Positions 23,879-33,454 of a stretch of 64,000 nucleotides of DNA are shown one piece after another. The stretch spans positions 22,244 to 86,243 of the forward strand of contig DBYJ01000020.1 in the NCBI GenBank assembly GCA_002309805.1, in the 5' to 3' direction. Positions within the stretch are counted from its first letter, which is position 1, and each line of letters opens with the position of its first letter. A program made the translations under genes and the position numbers. The stretch is from Bacteroidales bacterium UBA1189 (lineage in GTDB: Bacteria > Bacteroidota > Bacteroidia > Bacteroidales > Bacteroidaceae). Below the pieces are notes generated by a model. That model was not told where the DNA came from. It ran no database searches and worked only from the letters and a program-made list of their open reading frames with translations.

Positions 23879-25389
23879 TCCTTCGATAAGATTTCCAGTG
23901 CGCGGCGGGCGCGGCGCAGGGTCTCGTCCTTGCCAAGGAAGTCGGTGAGGGCGAAGATGTGGGGCCCAACGGCAGCGCCCACCAGCGTGATTCGGAAGGA
24001 GTTCATCACACGGCCCACGGCCCACTCGCGCGAGGCTATCCACTCCATCACCTGCGGCTCAAGGGCTGCACCGTCAAAGACAGGTGCCTGAGCGATGAAA
24101 TCGCACAGCTCCGACACGTACGTCCACGCGCCCTCCTTCCACCACTTGCGGAGCGACTTCTCGTCGTACTCCGTGGGGGCGACGAAGAAGTAGGAGGCCT
24201 GCTCCCACAGCTCGTGGATGAAGTTCACGCGCCCCTTCATCAGCGCGACCATCGCCGTTACCTTCTCCAGCGGGGCATCGACGCCCTTCTCCTCCAGCAT
24301 CGGCCGGAAGGCGCGCGCAATGTCGGCATCGTCGCGGCGGAGGATATACTCGTGGTTGAACCAGATGAGCTTCTTGTAGTCGAATCGTGCGCCAGCCTTG
24401 CTGCAGCGGCTCAGGTCGAAGAGGCGGATCATCTCGTCCATCGTCATCAGCTCCTGATCGTTACCCGGGTTCCAGCCCAGCAGGGCAAGGAAGTTGATGA
24501 CGGCCTCGGGCAGGTAGTCCTTCTCGCGGTAGCCCGAGCTGACGTCGCCCGTCTTGGGGTCGTGCCACTCAAGGGGGAAGACAGGGAATCCCAGGCGGTC
24601 GCCGTCGCGCTTCGAGAGCTTGCCGTTGCCCTCGGGCTTCAGCAGCAGGGGCAGGTGGGCAAACTGGGGCATCGTGTCCTGCCAGCCGAACGCCTCGTAG
24701 AGCAGCACGTGCAGGGGTGCGCTGGGCAGCCACTCCTCGCCGCGGATGACGTGGGTGATCTGCATCAGATGGTCATCGACGATGTTCGCCAGATGGTACG
24801 TGGGCAGCTCGTCGGCACTCTTGTAGAGTACCTTGTCGTCAAGGATGCTGCTGTTGATGACCACCTCGCCGCGAATGAGGTCGTGGACGTGGACCTCGCG
24901 CCCGGGCTCGATGAGGAAGCGGACGACGTACTGCTGCCCGCCGGCGATGAGTGCCTCCACCTCCTCGCGGGGCAGCGTCAGGCTGTTGCGCATCTCCATG
25001 CGCGTGGTGGCATCGTACTGGAAGTTAGGCTGCGCGGCACGTCTGGCCTCCAGTTCGGCAGGGGTGTCGAAGGCATAGTAGGCCCGCCCGCTCTCCAACA
25101 GCTGACGGACATAGACCTTGTAGATCTCCCTGCGCTCGCTCTGGCGGTAAGGCCCGTATTCGCCGCCGAAGCCCACGCCCTCGTCGAAGCCGACACCCAG
25201 CCAGGCAAACGCCTCACGGATATACTCCTCGGCACCGGGGACGAAGCGGTTGGAGTCGGTGTCCTCGATGCGGAACACCATATCGCCGCCGTGCTGGCGG
25301 GCAAACAGATAGTTATACAACGCCGTGCGGACACCTCCGATGTGGAGCGGACCCGTGGGGCTGGGAGCAAAACGGACTCTGACTTTCAT
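23875..25389 (-). CDS. gltX: glutamate-tRNA ligase
   Basis: 504 residues from the ATG at 25389, which directly precedes the class I core (KVRVRFAPSPTGPLHIGGVRT; the HIGH box is HIGG). The KMSKS-like loop is KLSKRDGDR, and the RIEDTDSNRF segment is typical. The C-terminal helical domain is complete. It charges tRNA-Glu; in organisms without GlnRS it may also misacylate tRNA-Gln. An apparent longer reading frame upstream is discarded because a -7 box (25441 to 25434, TACTTTTG) sits inside it. It is divergent from the HD-phosphodiesterase gene. Confidence 0.96.
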   Translation of the reverse strand: MKVRVRFAPSPTGPLHIGGVRTALYNYLFARQHGGDMVFRIEDTDSNRFVPGAEEYIREAFAWLGVGFDEGVGFGGEYGPYRQSERREIYKVYVRQLLESGRAYYAFDTPAELEARRAAQPNFQYDATTRMEMRNSLTLPREEVEALIAGGQQYVVRFLIEPGREVHVHDLIRGEVVINSSILDDKVLYKSADELPTYHLANIVDDHLMQITHVIRGEEWLPSAPLHVLLYEAFGWQDTMPQFAHLPLLLKPEGNGKLSKRDGDRLGFPVFPLEWHDPKTGDVSSGYREKDYLPEAVINFLALLGWNPGNDQELMTMDEMIRLFDLSRCSKAGARFDYKKLIWFNHEYILRRDDADIARAFRPMLEEKGVDAPLEKVTAMVALMKGRVNFIHELWEQASYFFVAPTEYDEKSLRKWWKEGAWTYVSELCDFIAQAPVFDGAALEPQVMEWIASREWAVGRVMNSFRITLVGAAVGPHIFALTDFLGKDETLRRARRALEILSKE

Positions 25390-25390
25390 A

Positions 25391-25430
25391 GCAATTCTAC
25401 GGTTTACGGTTTGACGATTTATGATTTTGG
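25391..25430. repeat. single arm of GGTTTAC/GATTTA-type repeat in the gltX leader
   Basis: ACGGTTT, ACGGTTTG and ACGATTTATG units lie between the gltX start codon and its -7 box. They resemble the arms of the element at 39894-40062 (ACGATTTG/ACAATTT). Confidence 0.5.
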
Positions 25431-25433
25431 GGG

Positions 25434-25441
25434 CAAAAGTA
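25434..25441 (-). promoter_or_regulatory. gltX -7 box
   Basis: TACTTTTG on the minus strand (25441 to 25434), followed by CCCCCA. No TTTG is seen 20 bp upstream, so only the -7 element is supported. Confidence 0.5.
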
Positions 25442-25526
25442 CGCATTTTTCCCGATTTTCCTTTTCTTTCTCCTATCTTTTTCCTTACTTTGTGCGCAAA
25501 AGCCGCCAAACCGGCTGCCACGACCT

Positions 25527-27575
25527 ATGAAAAATCAACGAGCCAAACAGATTATCCGCTGGGTACTGACGGCACTCGCCACCACGGCCCTCATCATCCT
25601 CTGCTTCCCCCGCGAAAAGTCGTTCACCTACGATTTCGCCCTCGGCAAGCCGTGGCGCCATGCCCAACTGACGGCAGCGTGGGACTTTGCCGTCGAGAAG
25701 ACCGACGACGTCTTCAAGCGCGAGCGCGACGAAGCTGCCGCACGCGTACAGCCCTATTACACCCTCGACCCCTCCGTCGTTACCGTCGTCACCGACTCGT
25801 TCGACTCCGCCAACCGCAGCCGGCTCCAGACCGGCGACATCTCCACCGCCCTGAGGGACAAGAAAATCTACTATGCCGTCCTCGGCAAGCTGGAGGAGGT
25901 CTACCGCGACGGCATCATCGCCACCGACGACCTGGAATCGCTGCAGCGCGACAGCGTCAGCCGCATCAAGGTCATCATCGCCAACCGCGCCAGCGAACGC
26001 GACGTCAGCACCCTGCGCAGCGTACGCCAAGCCTACGACGCCGTCATGCAGGCCGACTCCTCCACCTACGGCATCACCCTCCTGCGCGCCAGCAACATCA
26101 ATGCCTACATCCGCCCCAACCTCACCTATGAGCAGGAGAAGACCAACCTGGCCCGCGCCGACGCCATGGACGCCGTGCCCCGTAACAAAGGTCTCGTGCA
26201 GGCAGGACAAAAAATCATCGGCAACGGCGACATCGTCGACGAGGATGCCTACCAGACGTTGCTCTCGTACCGCAAGGCCTGGAACCGCCACAACGACAGC
26301 GCCGGCAGCGAGCTCACCCTCTTCGGCCAGATCCTCATCGTCACACTCCTCATCCTCGCCCTCATCGTCTACCTCGCCCGCTACCGCAAGGACTACGTCC
26401 GCCGGCCCAACTGCTACCTCTTCCTCGCCACGCAGGTGGCACTGTTCCCCGTGGTGGCAGCCCTACTGGTGAACACGGTCGACGTCATGGTCATCCCCTT
26501 CGTGATGGCACCCCTCATCATCCGCGTTTTCCTCGACTCGCGCACGGCCTTCGTCACCCACCTCGTCATCGTCCTCATCACCTCGCTCATCGTGCCCGAG
26601 CCCTACCTCTTCGTGCTGCTGCAGCTGATGGCAGGCCTGGCAGCCATCTTCAGCCTCAGCGAGCTCACCGAGCGCAGCCAGCTCTTCCGCAGCACGTTCA
26701 TCGTCCTGCTCGCCTACTGCGTCGTCTTCTTCGGCTACGAGCTCATCGCCCTCAGCAGCCTCAGCGAGATCAACCGCACCATGTACATCCGCTTCCTCGT
26801 GAACGCCCTGCTGCTACTCTTCACCTATCCGCTCATGTACATGTACGAGAAGGTTTTCCGCTTCACCAGCAACGTCACCCTCGTGGAGCTCTCGAACATC
26901 AACGGCAAGCTGCTTCGTACGCTCTCGGAGGAGGCTCCGGGCACGTTCAACCACAGCATGCAGGTGGCCAACCTGGCTGCTGCTGCCTCGAACAGCATAG
27001 GCGCCAACAGCCAGCTGGTGCGTACCGGCGCCCTCTACCACGACATAGGCAAGCTCGAGAACCCCGCATTCTTCACCGAGAACCAGGCCGGCAACAACCC
27101 CCACGACAACCTGCCCTTCGACCAGAGTGCACAAATCATCATCGACCACGTCAACCATGGCCTAAAGCTCGCCGAGAAATACCATTTGCCCGAGGCCATC
27201 CGCCAGTTCATCCGCACCCACCACGGACGCAGCAAGGCCAAGTACTTCTACATCAGCTACTGCAATGCCCACCCGGGCGAGGTTGTCGACGAGAGCCTCT
27301 TCACCTATCCTGGGCCTAATCCTGACACGGCCGAGACCGCCCTCCTGATGATGGCTGACGCCGTCGAGGCCTCGTCACGCAGCCTGAAGGAATACACCGA
27401 GGAGAGTATCGCCGCCCTTGTCGACCGCATCATCGATGCCCAGACCGCCGAAGGCTGCTTCCGCGACTGCCCCCTCACCTACCGCGATATCCAGACCGTC
27501 AAGGCCGTCTTCAAGGAGAAACTCCGCACCATCTATCACACCCGCATCAGCTACCCCGAACTGAAGAAGGAATGA
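25527..27575 (+). CDS. PgpH-like 7TM-HD phosphohydrolase (probable c-di-AMP phosphodiesterase)
   Basis: 682 residues. After an N-terminal membrane helix (WVLTALATTALIILCF) comes an extracytoplasmic region (about 40-270), then about seven membrane helices (about 275-470). A cytoplasmic HD domain follows (about 480-640) with HSMQVANLAAAAS, the key H505-D506 in LYHDIGKLENPAFF, and later HHGRSKAKYFY. This is the 7TMR-HDED plus 7TM plus HD layout of PgpH, which degrades c-di-AMP. No c-di-AMP cyclase is in the window, so the substrate is inferred from family. The stop overlaps the ATG of the GH16 gene by 4 bp. Confidence 0.85.
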   Translation: MKNQRAKQIIRWVLTALATTALIILCFPREKSFTYDFALGKPWRHAQLTAAWDFAVEKTDDVFKRERDEAAARVQPYYTLDPSVVTVVTDSFDSANRSRLQTGDISTALRDKKIYYAVLGKLEEVYRDGIIATDDLESLQRDSVSRIKVIIANRASERDVSTLRSVRQAYDAVMQADSSTYGITLLRASNINAYIRPNLTYEQEKTNLARADAMDAVPRNKGLVQAGQKIIGNGDIVDEDAYQTLLSYRKAWNRHNDSAGSELTLFGQILIVTLLILALIVYLARYRKDYVRRPNCYLFLATQVALFPVVAALLVNTVDVMVIPFVMAPLIIRVFLDSRTAFVTHLVIVLITSLIVPEPYLFVLLQLMAGLAAIFSLSELTERSQLFRSTFIVLLAYCVVFFGYELIALSSLSEINRTMYIRFLVNALLLLFTYPLMYMYEKVFRFTSNVTLVELSNINGKLLRTLSEEAPGTFNHSMQVANLAAAASNSIGANSQLVRTGALYHDIGKLENPAFFTENQAGNNPHDNLPFDQSAQIIIDHVNHGLKLAEKYHLPEAIRQFIRTHHGRSKAKYFYISYCNAHPGEVVDESLFTYPGPNPDTAETALLMMADAVEASSRSLKEYTEESIAALVDRIIDAQTAEGCFRDCPLTYRDIQTVKAVFKEKLRTIYHTRISYPELKKE

Positions 27576-28462
27576 TTACCTACAGTATTTTCCAAAGAGC
27601 CGCCCTACTGACCCTACTGATGGGATTGCTGCCGGCAGCCATGCAGGCACAGAAGGGGAAGTACGAACTGATCTTCAGCGATGAGTTCGACCTGCCTGAC
27701 GGCTCGGCCCCTGACTCCACAAAATGGAGTCCCTGCCCGCGCGAGGGAGCCACGTGGAGCCGATGGATAAGCGATGCCCACGAGGTGGCCTACATTCAGG
27801 ACAGGGCCTTGCTCTGCCGAGCCATCCCCAACCCTGACCGACGCAGGGACCGCGCACCCATGCTCACGGGGGCAATGCACTCGAAAGACCGCTTCTCGTT
27901 CATGTACGGAAAGGTGGAAATCCGCCTGAAGACCAATCTCCACGCAGGCAACTTCCCTGCTGCATGGATGATGCCCCAGCCGCCTGCCAAATGGTGGCCA
28001 TACGGAGGCGAGGTCGACATCTTCGAAAGCATCAACACCGAGAACAGGGCCTACCACACCATCCATTCGCACTGGACGTATCATCTGGGGAACCAATCGA
28101 ACCCCCAGCATGGCTTCAACGAGGAGATGAGCGTCGCCGAATGGCATGTCTACGGACTGGAATGGACGGACAGCCTCTTCATCTGGACGGTGGACGGGAA
28201 GGAAACCGGGCGCTATCCGAAGGCAAAGAACGAGGAAGCGCTGGAGAACGGCCAATGGCCCTTCGACCACCCCTTCTACCTGATTCTGAACCAGAGCGTG
28301 GGCGACGGCTCGTGGGCAGTAAAGGCCGACACAACCTATACGTACGAGACCTATTTTGATTATGTGCGGGTGTATCAGCGGACAGACTCAGCCTCCCAGA
28401 TGGAGCGCGGCTCGAAGACTTCGAGGCGGAGGATCTGGAGCTGGTTGCCGTGGAACTGGTAG
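27572..28462 (+). CDS. secreted GH16-family beta-glucanase-like enzyme with C-terminal read-through tail
   Basis: 296 residues. The signal peptide ends AAMQAQ. The GH16 catalytic motif ExDxxE is E147-D149-E152 in YGGEVDIFESI. It opens YELIFSDEFDLPDGSAPD and closes YFDYVRVYQ, both typical of laminarinase/licheninase-like GH16. It probably cuts beta-1,3 or mixed-linked glucans. The family normally ends near the VRVYQ strand; the last ~24 residues here (rich in Ser, Arg and Trp, ending LPWNW) are read from sequence antisense to the end of the GH32 gene. The 88-bp convergent overlap suggests loss of the original stop and spacer. The ATG overlaps the previous stop. Confidence 0.88.
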   Translation: MITYSIFQRAALLTLLMGLLPAAMQAQKGKYELIFSDEFDLPDGSAPDSTKWSPCPREGATWSRWISDAHEVAYIQDRALLCRAIPNPDRRRDRAPMLTGAMHSKDRFSFMYGKVEIRLKTNLHAGNFPAAWMMPQPPAKWWPYGGEVDIFESINTENRAYHTIHSHWTYHLGNQSNPQHGFNEEMSVAEWHVYGLEWTDSLFIWTVDGKETGRYPKAKNEEALENGQWPFDHPFYLILNQSVGDGSWAVKADTTYTYETYFDYVRVYQRTDSASQMERGSKTSRRRIWSWLPWNW

Positions 28463-29988
28463 CCCTCGTCACCATTTCGCTTCACATCGCGCTGGAAGGA
28501 GTAGCTGAAGGCGCCGCCGTCGACATACGCCTCCACAATCGCTCGGTCAACGTAGAGGTCAACGTCCATGTCCATGCTAGCAGGCATCAAGGGATTGACG
28601 TAGAACTCGCCCTGCAGGCGATTGCCGTTCATATCGTAGTCGAGGAGCTTCTGCCCGCGGTAGCGCAGCGAGATGTCCGTGGCATAGGTGAGGTGAAGGG
28701 TGGCCTTGATGCGCAGGCAATCGTTGTCGCGCCAGGGGAGCAGCAGTTCGTTGGCCTCACGGGAGGTGAGGTTTGTCTTATCCAGCACTTTCGTGAAAAT
28801 CCGCTCGCACTCCGCTGCCGGATAGCTGTAAAGCCGCTTTCCCTGCGGGGTGTCGCGCAGCATCTGTTCCTGCGGCAGCAGCATGCAGCCGTTGAAGGGC
28901 ATGTCGGGGAACCCAATCCGCCCCCACGCCATCTTCACCACCCTTCCTCCGGGCATCTGGTTGAAGCATTGGGCCGCATAGGCCGAGCCGTTGAGGTTCA
29001 TCATCTTCGGGCCTGAGGGGGTGAAGGTCTTGCCGTCGAACTGCCCGATCATGTACGTGCCCGAGGCGCCCCACATCACCCACGTATCGCCCAGCCGGAA
29101 CAGCTCAGGGCATTCCCAGAAACCTGTGATGTGGCTCTGGGGCATCCATGTGCGGAGGTCGGGCGAGGTGTAGATGGTGTGTCCGTCGCGTTCGTTCAGC
29201 ACCATCACCCAGTGGTCGTCGTAGCGGAAGAGCTTGGGGTCGCGCGTGTCATGGCTCTGCCAGCGTTCGTGCGAATCAACGATGGGATTGCTCGCGTACT
29301 TCGTGAATGTCCGCCCACCATCGGCGCTGACGGCCATGCACTGCCGCTGCGCCTCTGGACTGTCCGCAGTATAGAGGACGGTCATCGTGCCGTCGTCCAT
29401 CATCCACGCCGAGCCGGAGAAGATGGTGCCAAGGGCATCGGGATGAAGGGCATCGGGAAGCTCGTGCCAATGGATGAGATCGTCTGACACCGCATGACCC
29501 CAATGCATGTTGCCCCACTCGCGTTCGTAGGGATTGTGCTGGTAGAATAGATGATACTCTCCCCGTCGGCTGTCATAGACCAGACCGTTGGGATCGTTCA
29601 TCCATCCGCGCCGCGTGGTGAAATGGTACTGTGGCCGATAGGCTTCGCGGTAAAGGCTTTCCTCGCCAGGGAAGGTGTCGGCCTGATAGACGCGCTGCAG
29701 GGCTTGTTCGCTGCCGTCGAAGGTGATGACAATGGTTTTTCCGCGCAGTTCGCTGACGTCCTGCATCACCCAATAGTCAGGCTCGCCCTCCGCCAGACGG
29801 ATATTGAAAGGGCACAGTACTTTGCCTCCCACGCTGATGGTTGCCTGACGGCTTTCGGCACGCTGCGAAATGGGGAAGTTTAGGTAGCGGCGGTTGATTT
29901 TCATCTTCACTTCAGCAGCTGAAGCAGAGGCACAAGTGAGTACCCAACAGGCAAGGAACAGGAAGGCGGGGCGGAGTCTCGTTTTCAT
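28375..29988 (-). CDS. secreted GH32-family fructan hydrolase
   Basis: 537 residues from the ATG at 29988. The signal peptide is KTRLRPAFLFLACWVLTCASASA. An N-terminal beta domain (about 25-115) precedes the five-bladed propeller. GH32 motifs: WMNDPNG (nucleophile D132), RDP in SHDTRDPKLFRY, and EC in FWECPELFRL (acid/base). The C-terminal beta-sandwich (about 420-537) contains DLYVDRAIVEAYVDGG. It probably hydrolyses levan, inulin or sucrose-type fructosides; exo or endo action cannot be decided. No SusC/D-like genes or fructan sensor are nearby. The 3' end overlaps the GH16 gene on the other strand. Confidence 0.92.
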   Translation of the reverse strand: MKTRLRPAFLFLACWVLTCASASAAEVKMKINRRYLNFPISQRAESRQATISVGGKVLCPFNIRLAEGEPDYWVMQDVSELRGKTIVITFDGSEQALQRVYQADTFPGEESLYREAYRPQYHFTTRRGWMNDPNGLVYDSRRGEYHLFYQHNPYEREWGNMHWGHAVSDDLIHWHELPDALHPDALGTIFSGSAWMMDDGTMTVLYTADSPEAQRQCMAVSADGGRTFTKYASNPIVDSHERWQSHDTRDPKLFRYDDHWVMVLNERDGHTIYTSPDLRTWMPQSHITGFWECPELFRLGDTWVMWGASGTYMIGQFDGKTFTPSGPKMMNLNGSAYAAQCFNQMPGGRVVKMAWGRIGFPDMPFNGCMLLPQEQMLRDTPQGKRLYSYPAAECERIFTKVLDKTNLTSREANELLLPWRDNDCLRIKATLHLTYATDISLRYRGQKLLDYDMNGNRLQGEFYVNPLMPASMDMDVDLYVDRAIVEAYVDGGAFSYSFQRDVKRNGDEGYQFHGNQLQILRLEVFEPRSIWEAESVR

Positions 29989-30074
29989 ACGGAGGAATAT
30001 TTTTGGTTCAGGCTGCGAAAATAGCCGTTTTTTGCGAAAGAAACAACCGTCGGGCGGTTTTTTGTGAGGAAACG

Positions 30075-30106
30075 TTTGCACATTTCAGATGAAATGTGGA
30101 AATTTG
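30075..30106 (+). promoter_or_regulatory. promoter of the M60-like peptidase gene
   Basis: -33 TTTG (30075-30078) and a -7 variant GAAATTTG (30099-30106), 20 bp apart. The leader is about 17 nt. The absence of T at the first -7 position makes this weaker. Confidence 0.5.
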
Positions 30107-30127
30107 CAGCCAAAAACAAATACAGCT

Positions 30128-33100
30128 ATGCAAAGGAAATCGTTCATAGGATTGCGTGGGTTGCTTCTGGCAACTCTTGTCGGGTTTACTTCCACGAGTG
30201 TTTGGGCTGAGACGGTGGTTAACGTCGTCCATGCAGGCACACTCTCCTCGCTTCTGAAGGAAACCGATCCTGAGCTCAAGGTGACGGGCTCCATCAACGG
30301 CTCCGATGCCAAATACCTCCGCAACTTGGTGGTCGATGGCAAAGTGACGTCGCTCGACCTCTCCGAGGCCCGCATCGTCAGCGGCGGCGTGGCTTATTAC
30401 GAAAACTACAAGACGGAGAACGACGTCCTTGGCGAGCGGATGTTCGTCGATTGCGAAAAACTCCGCTATGTCGTCCTGCCCCCTTCTGTGACTGCCATCG
30501 GCAGCAATGCCTTTGCCCGCTCAGGTTTGAAGAAAATCGATATCCCTAACAGCGTGTCGCGTCTGGGCGGCGATGCCTTCGCCTATTGCGGCTCGCTCGA
30601 CACGGTAATCATCGGCAGCCGCGTGACCAGGCTCGACCAAGGCGTCTTCTACAGTTCGTCCGTCAAACGTGCCTTTGTCAAGCCCATGACACCCCCCAGC
30701 ACACCCGCCTACCTCTTCTCTTCAAGTCCTACCATCCGCGTCTATTCCGATGCGCTCGACGACTACAAGGCTTCAAGCTGGAAGGAGTACGGCACCATCG
30801 TCGGCAAACTGGAGAACTACTTCCCGCAGGAGGCTGACTCAGCCTCCATCGTCAACAACCTGCGCGAAAAATGGTTCGAGGATGCAGCCTGCACTGAACT
30901 GAAAGCCGAGTACCGCAACATGTCCGACGACGAGCTGACCGCCTCGATGACCGAGGACGGAATGCCCTCCTTCATGATTGCTATCGCAATCAAGCTGAAG
31001 AACGACGACTGGGCCACCTACGAGAAGGACTTCCGCATCCACAGCTACAACGCCTTCAGCGACGCCACCTATTGGAACGACAAGATGGGCAGCAGCGGAG
31101 GCTCGTACATGGGCAACCCCACCGGCATCTACACCAAAGACCTCGACCCACTCTATGTCTTCGTTGATGAGGACGTCGCCGAGGATGCCACCCTCTACAT
31201 CGCTGGCTGCGTGGGCAACGACCTCGTGACAAAAGCCAAGGCCGGCCAGCGGCTTAAGAAGGGCCTCAACATTGTCGATGGCAGCAAAAACGCTCTTTTT
31301 TATATTATTTATACGGCCGACACGCGCTCGATGACCAAGACGCTCAGCGAATGGCCCGACCTGAAAATCCACATCGAGGGCGGCACCGTGAACGGCTACT
31401 ACGATGTGGCCCGCCACAGCGACACCGACTATCGCAGCCTCCTCACCCGTGCGACCCACGAACTCTTCACCATCAAGGGCGGCGAAGCACTCTTCAACTT
31501 CAAGAAGACTACCTACAAGAAGGTCTGGCCGTCATCCATCGACCGCAGCATCTGCTGGTTCGACAGCCTGACCGTCTGGCAGAAGGAGCTGATGGGCTTC
31601 TGTGCCTCCGTCGCCTCAGGCCAGCGGGCAGCTTCACCCTACTGCCTCACCGGCGGCGAAGCCATCTTCCCCATCTACTACAACAACCCCAATTTTGCCA
31701 TCGAGGGTAAGGAGGGTGACGCCGGCTATGCCAATTCTACTCCCTACCGCACCTCGTACAATTCCGTCGACTGCATCCAGAATTCCTTTATGATCCGCTG
31801 GGAAATGGACGACTGGTGCGCAGGCCATGAATGTGGCCACAACAACCAGCATTTCATCAATCTGGAGGGTGGTACAGAGGTGTCGAACAACTTGTTTGCC
31901 AATGTCGTCCGCTATCTCGACGGTATGGTCACCTCCGTTGGCTCGCCCCTCTCCACCATTGCCGACGAATATGCCCATCGCACCCCATACTTCATCCGCG
32001 ACGTGAACAGCCAGCTCCGCATGTACTATCAGCTCTATCTCTACTTCCATCAGGCACAGAAGAACACGTCGTTCTATCCCGAGCTGTTCAAAGCCTTCCG
32101 CGAAGACCCCATGACGCTGTGGAAGAACTCCAACAACAGCTCCCTGAAATTCGTCCGCAAAGTCTGCGAACTGGCACAGGAAGACCTCACCGACTTCTTC
32201 ACCCTTTACGGCTTCTTCGAGCCGTTCAACAACCTGAGCATCGAGGACTACGGTGCCCACACGATGACCGTCCGCCAGCGCGACATTGACAAGACGCTCG
32301 CCGAGATATCCCAATATCCCAAGAACCGCACCCTCTCCTTCATCGAGGATCGCTCGGACTATGTGCTGACGACCGGTTTCCTCACTACGGCGGGCAAGAA
32401 GCGGCGCGACTCGGAGCAGGTGGGACAATGCGGCGATCTGGGACAGTTCACCACGTTCCTTCCCGGCGGCTGTGAACCGTCTAACTACGTCTACCTGCAG
32501 GCCGATTCCATCTATGGCATGGAGGGTAAAGGCGGCGTGGGATTCCTTGTCCTCGACAACGAAGAAAAGATATTGAGCGCAGCCAACTCATTGACATTCT
32601 GCATTCCCACCAGCCTGGGCGATGACTTCAAAATCTATTCCGTTGATGCCGACGGCACCCTTCACGAGGTTACCTATGCCGGCAGCGGCGCAGAAACGGT
32701 CACCCTTGAAACCTCAGGAACGCTGGCCGACTCACTTTCAGCTACCGTCATCAAGGCCACCATCGGAGGCCTCCTCAACGGCACGGACTTCAAGTATCTG
32801 CGTCAACTCAACGCCTCAGGCCATCTTGCTGCCATCGACCTCACCGATGCCAAAATCCTGTCCGGCGGCTCAGCCTATTACGAGAGCTACCGCACCTCCC
32901 TCAACACGCTGGGCGAAAAAGCCTTCAGCGGTTGCCTGAAGCTCATTGCTTTCCGCCTGCCTGAGAGCATCACCAAGATTGGTTCCAACGCCTTCTCCAA
33001 TACCGGCCTCAGGGAGGTCGTCATCCCCGATGGAGTGACCTCCGTCGGCGGCGATGCCTTTGCCTACTGCAAGCAGCTGAGTACGGTCACCGTCGGCGCA

Positions 33101-33445
33101 AAGGTGAAGACCATGTCGCAGGGCGTCTTCTATAGCTCTGCCGTCAAGCATGCCTACGTCAAGCCCACGACGCCTCCAAACGTCAGTTCGTACCTCTTCT
33201 CCAGCAAGCCCGTCATCCACGTCTATGCCAGCGCATTGGCAGCTTACAAGGCTTCCGCCTGGGCCGAGTACGGTACGCTGGTTGGCGACCTCGACGACTA
33301 CCTTGACATTGACGTCATCCCCGTTGACGAGGAGACGAATGCCGAAGCCGATGCTCCCATTTACGACCTGCTCGGACGCAGGGTTCAGGATCTCCAGCCC
33401 GCCACCCTCTACATCCGTAACGGCCGAAAGTTCATCATCAGATAA
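30128..33445 (+). CDS. secreted M60-like metallopeptidase flanked by duplicated LRR domains
   Basis: 1,105 residues from the ATG at 30128. The signal peptide ends STSVWA. Residues about 45-235 and 870-1065 are two copies of the same ~190-residue domain: both contain a KYLRxL start, SGGxAYYExY, LGExxF, SVGGDAFAYC-like LRR_5 repeats, GVFYSS(S/A)VK and YKASxWxEYGT. The middle carries an M60/enhancin-type zinc site, H567-E568-x-x-H571 in CAGHECGHNNQ, with Glu in NLEGGTE downstream. M60-like enzymes cut mucin-type O-glycoproteins, so host or dietary mucin is a likely target. The tail TLYIRNGRKFIIR matches other tails here. It is followed 9 bp later by a beta carbonic anhydrase gene. Confidence 0.87.
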   Translation: MQRKSFIGLRGLLLATLVGFTSTSVWAETVVNVVHAGTLSSLLKETDPELKVTGSINGSDAKYLRNLVVDGKVTSLDLSEARIVSGGVAYYENYKTENDVLGERMFVDCEKLRYVVLPPSVTAIGSNAFARSGLKKIDIPNSVSRLGGDAFAYCGSLDTVIIGSRVTRLDQGVFYSSSVKRAFVKPMTPPSTPAYLFSSSPTIRVYSDALDDYKASSWKEYGTIVGKLENYFPQEADSASIVNNLREKWFEDAACTELKAEYRNMSDDELTASMTEDGMPSFMIAIAIKLKNDDWATYEKDFRIHSYNAFSDATYWNDKMGSSGGSYMGNPTGIYTKDLDPLYVFVDEDVAEDATLYIAGCVGNDLVTKAKAGQRLKKGLNIVDGSKNALFYIIYTADTRSMTKTLSEWPDLKIHIEGGTVNGYYDVARHSDTDYRSLLTRATHELFTIKGGEALFNFKKTTYKKVWPSSIDRSICWFDSLTVWQKELMGFCASVASGQRAASPYCLTGGEAIFPIYYNNPNFAIEGKEGDAGYANSTPYRTSYNSVDCIQNSFMIRWEMDDWCAGHECGHNNQHFINLEGGTEVSNNLFANVVRYLDGMVTSVGSPLSTIADEYAHRTPYFIRDVNSQLRMYYQLYLYFHQAQKNTSFYPELFKAFREDPMTLWKNSNNSSLKFVRKVCELAQEDLTDFFTLYGFFEPFNNLSIEDYGAHTMTVRQRDIDKTLAEISQYPKNRTLSFIEDRSDYVLTTGFLTTAGKKRRDSEQVGQCGDLGQFTTFLPGGCEPSNYVYLQADSIYGMEGKGGVGFLVLDNEEKILSAANSLTFCIPTSLGDDFKIYSVDADGTLHEVTYAGSGAETVTLETSGTLADSLSATVIKATIGGLLNGTDFKYLRQLNASGHLAAIDLTDAKILSGGSAYYESYRTSLNTLGEKAFSGCLKLIAFRLPESITKIGSNAFSNTGLREVVIPDGVTSVGGDAFAYCKQLSTVTVGAKVKTMSQGVFYSSAVKHAYVKPTTPPNVSSYLFSSKPVIHVYASALAAYKASAWAEYGTLVGDLDDYLDIDVIPVDEETNAEADAPIYDLLGRRVQDLQPATLYIRNGRKFIIR

Positions 33446-33454
33446 CCACGCACC

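Noticed and set aside
23959..25530. Long open frame on the + strand opposite gltX (523 codons)
   Set aside because: It is the antisense of a clear glutamate-tRNA ligase with complete motifs; the frame arises from high G/C third positions and has no recognisable protein features.
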